The position numbers were made by a program, and so were the translations under genes. Under the pieces are notes generated by a model. That model worked only from the letters and a program-made list of their open reading frames with translations, was not told the origin of the DNA and did no database searches. DNA of 44,102 nt from NCBI GenBank assembly GCA_031253995.1, contig JAIRVG010000090.1:1-44102 (forward strand). Direction: 5' to 3'. This document shows positions 33,981-40,230 of this stretch, piece after piece. Within the stretch, counting starts at the first letter, position 1; every line of letters begins with the position of its first letter. The stretch comes from Paucimonas sp. Its GTDB lineage: Bacteria > Pseudomonadota > Gammaproteobacteria > Pseudomonadales > Pseudomonadaceae.

Positions 33981-36900
33981 ATGTCCTTCTCCACCACACC
34001 ACCGTCGACCTTGCGCCTCAAGCCGCTGGCCTGGTCGATCCTGCTGGCGCTGTCCAGCGCCGCCGCGCTGGCCGAGGGTGAAGCCCCGGTCGCGCCTGCT
34101 TCCACGCCGAACATGGGGCCGATCGAGATCGAGCTGCCGGCGGGCTATGAAGAGGAATTGAGCAAGTCCGGAACCTCGCAGAAGGGGCTGCAGGTGCTGG
34201 AGGCGCAGGAGGTCAAGGCGGAGTACGAGGAGCGCGACGACAAGGGGCGCAGCGACGTCTACCGCAAGGATGTTTCCAACGTCTATGCCGGCAAGGAGGA
34301 GCTGGAGCGCTACAAGGGCACCTCGGTCTCCGACGTGTTCAGCGGCCTCAACGGTGTCTACAGCGGCGATGCGCGCAACAGCGGTGCGCTGGACCCGAAC
34401 ATCCGCGGTATCCAGGGCGAAGGCCGGATCCCGGTGACGGTGGATGGCACCGAGCAGGCGATGTCGGTGTGGCAGGGCTCGGGTGGCATCTCCAACCGCA
34501 ACTACGTCGACCCCAACATGATCGGCAGCATTTCGGTGGAGAAGGGGCCTTCGCTGAGCGAGGGGGTACAGACCGGGATCGGTGGATCGGTGCAGATCAA
34601 GACCCTGGACGTCGACGATATCGTCAAGCCGGGGCAGCCGTGGGGCATCGAGATCAAGACCGAGACGGCGAGCAATTCGGTGTCGCCGGATGACTCGGGG
34701 GCCAGGCTGTTCGGGCGGGACTATCACGATGTGCCGGGAGCCAACGTCAGCTACGAGGGCATAGTGGGGTTTACCCTGCCCAACGGTGGCCGAGTGACAC
34801 CGCGCAAGGGGGCGGGCGGCACCGATTTCAACTTCGATGACAACGCTTTCCGGATCGCGGCGGGGACCCGGCAGGAAGATTTCGACTTGCTGGCGGCCTA
34901 CAGCTACCGGCGCAAGGGCAACTACTACAGCGGCAAAGGCGGTAGCCAGCGCTATGAAACCGAGGACTGGCTGGACAAGGCCAAGGCCGAAGCCCAGCAC
35001 ACGGTGCCGGGCGCGGGCACTTCCTACGTGGCGCAGCTGTATCACCCTGGTTACGAGGTAACCAATACGTCGACTGATATCCGCACCAGCCTGGTCAAGG
35101 GCACCTGGTACCTCGCCGATCAGCAGAGCCTGAAGCTGTCCTACATGCATACCGACATGGAATATGGCGAGAGCTCACCCTTCGTCAACAGCCTCACCAC
35201 GTTCCAAGGGCTCGATGGCGTACTGAACACCGGCATCCAGTACCCCTATTCGCAAGTGAAGCAGGATACCTGGTCGCTCAGTTACACCTGGAATCCCGAA
35301 GACAATGACCTGATCAATCTCAAGGCCGGGATCTGGCAGACCCATAACGACAGCAAGCGCTATCAGACTGGCGATTCGATCTACGGTGTCGCGGCCACTG
35401 CCGGGGATCGCGATAGTGCCTGGGACAACTGGACTCATTGCCAGTATTCCGGCAACCCGGTGTTTTGTGCGCTTGCCCCCAGTACCCAGCCAGTGCCAAT
35501 GGATAACAGTGATGGCCGCTTCACGATCATTGCCAGGTCGCTGCAAGTATCCAGGCATGATCGCTGGGGCGTGAACCTGAGCAACCGCATGGCGTTCAGC
35601 GACACGTTCAACGTGACACTGGCCAGCGATTTCAGTCACGAGAAGCTGGATGAAAACTATGCGGCACCGGAAATGCTCGGCAGCGAGATCGTCTACGGCA
35701 CGTCGCACTTCGGACCGCGCAGCGGCAAGCGTCAGCAATACAACTTCAGTTTCAACAATGAGTGGACCGCGCTGCCGTGGCTGGTGGTAAACGCCGGGGC
35801 GCGCTACAGCGACTACAACTCGTTCGATGAGGGGCTGGCCAGGCACCGGGAGAATCAGGACACAAGTTGGGATGCAAGCGAGGTGAAAACCGGCCGGGTG
35901 TTTGGCTACCGGCGACTGATGACCGATGAAGAGGTCGCGACGCTTGAGCAGGATCTGCGCGCAGAATATGAGTCGTGGGGCTTCACGCCGGAGGAAATCG
36001 AGCAGGAGTTGCCAGGCACGCTGGGTAACTTCCAGGTCAATGGGCTTTATTACACCGCGCGAGGACAGGAGAAGTTCACCTCCTCTTACGACGGATTCAA
36101 GATCGACAGGTCGACCAACCAGTTCCTCAATGGCTCTATCGATCTCAACGAGACGGTGACCAACCCTCAGGGGACCACGGGTACAGCCAAGCGCTATATC
36201 CAGCCCGAGAGCTTGAGCGATGTCAGTACCCCCGTCGCGGAACAGGACAAGTGGGCCAAGCCGGAGAAGCGTCGCGACCATGCCTGGGCACCCATGGCGG
36301 GGCTCACCTTCCTGCTCACGGACAACGCCCGGGTCTATGTGCGCTACAGCGAAATGGTGCGTTTCCCGACGCTGTACGAGGATCTCCAGGCAGGCACGGC
36401 TTTCGGGCGAAGTTCGACTGCTTCAATGAACCCGGAACATGCCTATAACTGGGAAGTCGGTTATGTGCATGACTTGCGCAGTTTCGTTCCGGAGTGGCGC
36501 CATGCGGACTTTCGCATCAACTACTACAAGAATGAAATACACGACTTCATCGATCGCGACCGCATGTACAACATCGTTCAGTTCGACAAGAAGACTTATT
36601 CGGGTATCGAGTTGCAGGCGCGCACGGACACCGGTCGTTACTTCAGTAACTTCGGCATCAGTTATCGACTCGAACAGAAACTTTGCGACAAGGACTATGC
36701 CGCTACCCTCGATCCTTTCTACAACAATGCCATTTCCAGCTGTGTAACCGGGGGCTTCCCCCAGACCATGGCGCGCACCAGCTTGCAGCCGCAGTACTCG
36801 ATCAACCTCGACGGCGGCGTGCGGCTGTTCAGCGAGAAGCTCGAACTGGGTGGGCGGATGGTCTACCACAGCAGCGCCAGGAACGAGGAAGAGGCGAAGT

Positions 36901-37124
36901 GGATTGCCAACGACGTCGTTGGCGCGGAAGGATTCGGACGGCCCTATCAATGGCATCCGATCTGGGTATTCGATGCCTTCGCAAGTTATCAGGTAACTGA
37001 AAACCTGGACGTCGATTTCGGCGTAAACAACCTGACCAACCGTTATTACATCGATCCTTTGGCACGGGCCATGATGCCGGCGCCAGGCCGTACGATGAAG
37101 TTGGGCATCACTGCACGATTCTGA
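33981..37124 (+). CDS. large TonB-dependent outer-membrane receptor
   Basis: 1047 residues. Signal peptide (about 1-32, ending AAALA); an N-terminal extension with VLEAQEVKAEY as a possible TonB box; plug domain (about 80-220) with GTSVSDVFSGLNGVYSG and DPNIRGIQGEGRIPVTVDG. The 22-strand-type barrel ends in LGITARF with the terminal Phe used by BAM. Two Cys pairs (487/496 and 902/921) probably close extracellular loops. A Glu-rich helical insert sits at about 646-677. Barrel motif RFPTLYEDL with NPEHAYNWEVGY is general for these receptors and does not prove heme use. The middle of the gene has weaker GC3 bias than both ends. It precedes the cargo gene by 73 bp and probably imports the ligand captured by that protein. 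Confidence 0.93.
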   Translation: MSFSTTPPSTLRLKPLAWSILLALSSAAALAEGEAPVAPASTPNMGPIEIELPAGYEEELSKSGTSQKGLQVLEAQEVKAEYEERDDKGRSDVYRKDVSNVYAGKEELERYKGTSVSDVFSGLNGVYSGDARNSGALDPNIRGIQGEGRIPVTVDGTEQAMSVWQGSGGISNRNYVDPNMIGSISVEKGPSLSEGVQTGIGGSVQIKTLDVDDIVKPGQPWGIEIKTETASNSVSPDDSGARLFGRDYHDVPGANVSYEGIVGFTLPNGGRVTPRKGAGGTDFNFDDNAFRIAAGTRQEDFDLLAAYSYRRKGNYYSGKGGSQRYETEDWLDKAKAEAQHTVPGAGTSYVAQLYHPGYEVTNTSTDIRTSLVKGTWYLADQQSLKLSYMHTDMEYGESSPFVNSLTTFQGLDGVLNTGIQYPYSQVKQDTWSLSYTWNPEDNDLINLKAGIWQTHNDSKRYQTGDSIYGVAATAGDRDSAWDNWTHCQYSGNPVFCALAPSTQPVPMDNSDGRFTIIARSLQVSRHDRWGVNLSNRMAFSDTFNVTLASDFSHEKLDENYAAPEMLGSEIVYGTSHFGPRSGKRQQYNFSFNNEWTALPWLVVNAGARYSDYNSFDEGLARHRENQDTSWDASEVKTGRVFGYRRLMTDEEVATLEQDLRAEYESWGFTPEEIEQELPGTLGNFQVNGLYYTARGQEKFTSSYDGFKIDRSTNQFLNGSIDLNETVTNPQGTTGTAKRYIQPESLSDVSTPVAEQDKWAKPEKRRDHAWAPMAGLTFLLTDNARVYVRYSEMVRFPTLYEDLQAGTAFGRSSTASMNPEHAYNWEVGYVHDLRSFVPEWRHADFRINYYKNEIHDFIDRDRMYNIVQFDKKTYSGIELQARTDTGRYFSNFGISYRLEQKLCDKDYAATLDPFYNNAISSCVTGGFPQTMARTSLQPQYSINLDGGVRLFSEKLELGGRMVYHSSARNEEEAKWIANDVVGAEGFGRPYQWHPIWVFDAFASYQVTENLDVDFGVNNLTNRYYIDPLARAMMPAPGRTMKLGITARF

Positions 37125-37148
37125 TGAATATCACGCCGGATTTTTTTG

Positions 37149-37169
37149 CTGTTTTTTAATTAAAAACAG
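37149..37169 (+). other. AT-rich hairpin between receptor and cargo genes
   Basis: CTGTTTTT and AAAAACAG flank a 5-base loop 24 bases after the receptor stop, preceded by a T7 tract. It may be a processing or stability element; a separate cargo promoter in this AT-rich gap is also possible. Confidence 0.4.
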
Positions 37170-37197
37170 TGTTGTTTCAACTATCCAAGGAGGTTCC

Positions 37198-38034
37198 ATG
37201 AAAAAGCTGTTCGTTCTTTCCGCATTGTCGTTGATGGCATCCACCAGCTTTGCTGCAACTGTGTCAGGGGGATCGTCCAACGCTTACGTCAAGGCGGCGC
37301 CGTCCAACATGCTCGCTGCTGGTACCGCAGGTATCGCCATGCCGACCACCGTCGGTGGCGCTGCCGACACCTCGAAAGTGGTCAGTTTCGCTGCCGGTCC
37401 GATTGCCCAGACCAACGCGTTGATTACCACGCCAGGCAGTGCTTTGGCACACATCTCCCAATACAATCCTTCCACCGGCGCCACCACCATCGTCTCCGAG
37501 ACGTGGAAAAACACTGTCGCCTACAACACCAACGTCTACGCCTATCGCCAGATCAGCGATCCGGTCCCGACCTTCCCGCAGTTCGGTGGTGAAGTCATCG
37601 CCAAGGTCTCCGGCGCCGAGGTGTATTTTGGTGAATGGGCCCCCCGCAAGACCGGCACCCAGCCGCTGAACAGCACCGACCTGAACCTGTCCAGCCCTGA
37701 TCGCGCCGTCTGGTTCGTCGGCGAAAACCCGACCACCAGCATGCCGACCCTGGTCAACGCCAAGTACAACGTGGTCGGTATCAACCAGTACAACCCGGGC
37801 TCCGGCACCGGTGTGACCTCCGGCGTGCTGACCGCCAACTACGGTTCCGGCAGCGGCACCATCAGCGGCAGCGTCGGCTCGATCAACTTCGGCGGCACCA
37901 CCATCGCGTCGAACGGTTCGTTTGCCCGTAGCACCCAGATCCAGGGCCAGTTCTACGGTGCCAACGCCGAAGCGCTGGCAGGCATCTACGTCAACGGTGC
38001 CACCAAGGTCGCCTTCGGCGGCGCCAAGCAGTAA
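37198..38034 (+). CDS. secreted Slam (type XI) cargo protein, hemophilin/TbpB-barrel-like
   Basis: 278 residues, signal peptide KKLFVLSALSLMASTSFA with cleavage near residue 20 and no lipobox: the whole protein lacks cysteine, so it is probably released rather than lipid-anchored. An N-terminal 'handle' (about 21-165) is followed by a Gly/Ser/Thr-rich 8-strand barrel that starts near VWFVGENPTTSMP and ends QFYGANAEALAGIYVNGATK then AFGGAKQ. The end matches the GxFYGxxAxxLAG...AFG closing motif of TbpB-barrel Slam cargos such as hemophilins. The only histidine is His85, enough for one axial heme ligand at most. I-x-QYNP occurs twice (86-91, 195-200). Very strong AAGGAGG site at 37187-37193. 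Lies directly before the Slam gene. Confidence 0.85.
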   Translation: MKKLFVLSALSLMASTSFAATVSGGSSNAYVKAAPSNMLAAGTAGIAMPTTVGGAADTSKVVSFAAGPIAQTNALITTPGSALAHISQYNPSTGATTIVSETWKNTVAYNTNVYAYRQISDPVPTFPQFGGEVIAKVSGAEVYFGEWAPRKTGTQPLNSTDLNLSSPDRAVWFVGENPTTSMPTLVNAKYNVVGINQYNPGSGTGVTSGVLTANYGSGSGTISGSVGSINFGGTTIASNGSFARSTQIQGQFYGANAEALAGIYVNGATKVAFGGAKQ

Positions 38035-38056
38035 TCCCCCGCGCATATTTGCAAGA

Positions 38057-38076
38057 GGGCGCTTCGGCGCCCCCTT
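38057..38076 (+). other. UUCG hairpin between cargo and Slam genes
   Basis: GGGCGC, TTCG tetraloop, GCGCCC, then CCTTGTC. It lies 23 bases after the cargo stop. It could stabilise the cargo mRNA 3' end or act as a partial terminator, lowering Slam relative to cargo. Confidence 0.55.
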
Positions 38077-38109
38077 GTCATCATCCCTTCCTGTCCCGGA
38101 CCGATCACC

Positions 38110-39609
38110 ATGCTGCCGTTCCTGCGGGTGCGCATCGCCCTGTTGTGCTGCTCGACCCTGTTCTCCACCGCGCTGCTGGCCGACGATGACGACACCCGTC
38201 TGTTGCTGAACAAGATCGACCGCAGCGCCGAAGCGCGCGAGCGGGCCAACCTTGGCGCGCCGGATCCGGCCGAGAACGACGATTCGCTGATCACCATCGA
38301 GGGTCAGACCTATAGCTTGCAGAACACCCTCGAAGACCTCGGGCCTGCCATCTATGTCTCCATCAACCTGCAGCAGTGGGGCAAGGTGCGTCAGTTCGTC
38401 GAGCGCTACCGGCAACTGCCCGGCCATGAGCCGGCGCTGGTGGAAATGGCCGAAGGCCTGATCGACCGTTCCGGGCGCAAGTACAAGCAGGCCATCGCCC
38501 ACCTGCGGCGGGCCGATGAGCTGCAACCCGGTTTTGTCCGCGCCCGCCTGGAGCTGGCGCGCACCCTGTTCGAAGACAGCCAGACCCGCGAGGCCGAGGC
38601 GCTGTTCGCCGAGGTCGCCACCAGCGACGTGCCCGAGCAGGTGCTGGGGGTGCTCGGCGAGTACCGCAAGGGCATCGACATGCGCCGCCAGTGGCATGGC
38701 TCGGCGTCGTTGGGCTTTGGCTACAACAGCAATATCAACCAGGGCAACGGCATGACCACCGTGACCCAGGTCTGCTCGGTGTTCTTCGATTGCTTCGACT
38801 ACACCCGGCAGATGCCCAAGCCGATCAGTTCTTCCAGCGTGGTCTATGACGCCACCGCCGAGCGCCGTTTCCAGATCGCCGGCAACCACCATGTGCTGGT
38901 GCGGGGCCTTACCTACGGCAACAACTACGACCGGCACAACGACGACAAGGAAAACGACACAAAGACCTGGTACGACGACAACACCAGCGTGCTCTACGCC
39001 GGGTACAACTACCAGAGCGCGCTGAACGACGTGTCGCTGACCCCGCTGTTCGAGAACTACTACGCCGATCACCACACCAAGTACCAGGCCAGCGGCGTGC
39101 GCGGGGAGTGGAAGCACAACCTGACCAACCGCCTGCAGGTCAGCGTGCAGGCGCAGCACAAGCACTTCCGTTTCCAGGGCGAGCAGCGTGACTACTTCGA
39201 TGACTATGACGAGCGCCAGGTGGGAACGTCGCTGTCGTACCTGCTCGATCCGCAGACGCTGGTGTTCGGGGGCGTGACCTATACCCGTCGCAGCCAGGAC
39301 GCGGATACCGCGAGCAATCGCGAGTACATGGGCAGTCTCGGGGCGTATCACAGCTTCGATGCGGGGGTGAACCTGAGCCTGATCGGGTTGTACCGCAGCA
39401 CTCGCTACGACGAGCCCGATGCCTTCCTCGGCGGACTGCGCAAGGATCGCCAGCAGATCTACATCGCCAGCCTGAGCGTGCCGCGCCTGGCGTTTGCCGG
39501 CGTGGTACCGAGCCTGTATGCCAAGCGCACCGTGACCGACAGCAGCATCGACTGGGCGTACAGCTACCGGCAGACCGAGGTGGCGTTGAAGTTCGAGAAG
39601 ACTTTTTGA
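38110..39609 (+). CDS. Slam-family outer-membrane secretion protein (DUF560, type XI secretion)
   Basis: 499 residues. Signal peptide about 1-24 (IALLCCSTLFSTALLA). The periplasmic N-terminal domain (about 28-190) is TPR-like helical, with a PGFVRARLELARTLFEDSQT repeat. The C-terminal 14-strand-type barrel starts HGSASLGFGYNSNINQG near 196 and ends VALKFEKTF with terminal Phe. This two-part build is that of Slam proteins, which move surface lipoproteins or soluble hemophilin-type cargo across the outer membrane. Ribosome site is weak compared with the cargo gene. Immediate neighbours (cargo, TonB receptor) fit the type XI gene cluster pattern. Confidence 0.9.
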   Translation: MLPFLRVRIALLCCSTLFSTALLADDDDTRLLLNKIDRSAEARERANLGAPDPAENDDSLITIEGQTYSLQNTLEDLGPAIYVSINLQQWGKVRQFVERYRQLPGHEPALVEMAEGLIDRSGRKYKQAIAHLRRADELQPGFVRARLELARTLFEDSQTREAEALFAEVATSDVPEQVLGVLGEYRKGIDMRRQWHGSASLGFGYNSNINQGNGMTTVTQVCSVFFDCFDYTRQMPKPISSSSVVYDATAERRFQIAGNHHVLVRGLTYGNNYDRHNDDKENDTKTWYDDNTSVLYAGYNYQSALNDVSLTPLFENYYADHHTKYQASGVRGEWKHNLTNRLQVSVQAQHKHFRFQGEQRDYFDDYDERQVGTSLSYLLDPQTLVFGGVTYTRRSQDADTASNREYMGSLGAYHSFDAGVNLSLIGLYRSTRYDEPDAFLGGLRKDRQQIYIASLSVPRLAFAGVVPSLYAKRTVTDSSIDWAYSYRQTEVALKFEKTF

Positions 39610-39613
39610 AGAG

Positions 39614-39642
39614 ATGCGGACCTTGTGGGAGCGGGTCCGCAT
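39614..39642 (+). other. hairpin after the Slam gene, REP-like core
   Basis: ATGCGGACC and GGTCCGCAT form a perfect 9-bp stem around TTGTGGGAGCG. The loop resembles the TGTGGGAGCGGG core of another frequent Pseudomonas extragenic repeat. Possible terminator for the receptor-cargo-Slam unit. Confidence 0.5.
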
Positions 39643-39666
39643 AGTGCATGACGAAATCGCAGGCAT

Positions 39667-39690
39667 AAAAAAACCCGCTTTCGCGGGTTT
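39667..39690 (-). terminator. terminator of the tRNA-Leu unit
   Basis: AAACCCGC, TTTC, GCGGGTTT with a seven-A tract on its left, which reads as a T-tract on the minus strand just after the second tRNA gene. On plus it could also stop transcripts coming from the Slam gene. Confidence 0.9.
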
Positions 39691-39701
39691 CTTTAGAAAT
39701 A

Positions 39702-39788
39702 TGGTGCCCAGAAGAAGACTCGAACTTCCACGACCGTAAGGTCACCAGCACCTGAAGCTGGCGTGTCTACCAATTTCACCATCTGGGC
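39702..39788 (-). tRNA. tRNA-Leu (anticodon CAG), distal copy
   Basis: 87 bases with encoded CCA. On the minus strand it begins GCCCAGATGGTGAAATTGG and the anticodon stem-loop is CCAGC-TTCAGGT-GCTGG, anticodon CAG reading CUG. The long variable arm of a class II tRNA is present, followed by TTCGAGTC in the T arm. Identical to the copy at 39865-39951. Confidence 0.96.
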
Positions 39789-39834
39789 AAAGGTTGAAGC
39801 ATTTGAAACATTAACAGTGTAGCGTGTCGCGTAA

Positions 39835-39861
39835 ATTCCAGATCGCTGATCTGAAATTTGA
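39835..39861. other. hairpin between the two tRNA-Leu genes
   Basis: AAATTCCAGATC and GATCTGAAATTT form a 12-bp stem with one mismatch around GCT. It lies in the 76-base spacer and may guide processing of the tandem precursor. Confidence 0.5.
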
Positions 39862-39864
39862 AAT

Positions 39865-39951
39865 TGGTGCCCAGAAGAAGACTCGAACTTCCACGACCGT
39901 AAGGTCACCAGCACCTGAAGCTGGCGTGTCTACCAATTTCACCATCTGGGC
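39865..39951 (-). tRNA. tRNA-Leu (anticodon CAG), promoter-proximal copy
   Basis: Same 87-base sequence as the distal copy, with CCA encoded. Both would be made from the promoter at 40040-40068. I recall a tRNA-Leu beside rnr in P. aeruginosa too. Confidence 0.96.
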
Positions 39952-40039
39952 ATTTCGCTGATTTCGCTTCGATGCTTGCCAAGGCTTCACATCGTGCGGC
40001 TTCTCAACTATAACGACGGTGTCCGTCGCTGTGGTGCGC

Positions 40040-40068
40040 ACTATACGGACGGCCCTATGGGCTGTAAA
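40040..40068 (-). promoter_or_regulatory. sigma-70 promoter of the tRNA-Leu unit
   Basis: On the minus strand TTTACA, 17 bases, TATAGT, followed by GCGCACC. The GC-rich discriminator is what stringently controlled stable-RNA promoters carry. It lies about 90 bp upstream of the first tRNA. The rest of 39952-40230 holds no gene; a TATATA at 40205-40210 may be the rnr -10 on plus. Confidence 0.75.
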
Positions 40069-40230
40069 CCCCCATTCGAAAAAAATCTTAAAAAATTCAA
40101 GCCGTTGATCTACCCGAGCAGAGAAGCGCTACGAAGCCCGTCCCCGGCGGGGCTGTCCAAGGCGGAAATTTCCGGTTTCAATACGGCTATGCCAAACTAA
40201 CCCTTATATAGACAAGGTGAACCCCTCCTA

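Noticed and set aside
36300..36480. FRAP/NPNL-type heme-receptor signature in the TonB receptor
   Set aside because: RFPTLYE...NPEHAYNWEVG is the general barrel motif of TonB receptors and not specific for heme.
37264..39666. 800-codon minus-strand frame spanning the cargo and Slam genes
   Set aside because: Antisense shadow in GC-rich DNA; crosses two genes, their intergenic hairpin and has no ribosome site or known domain.
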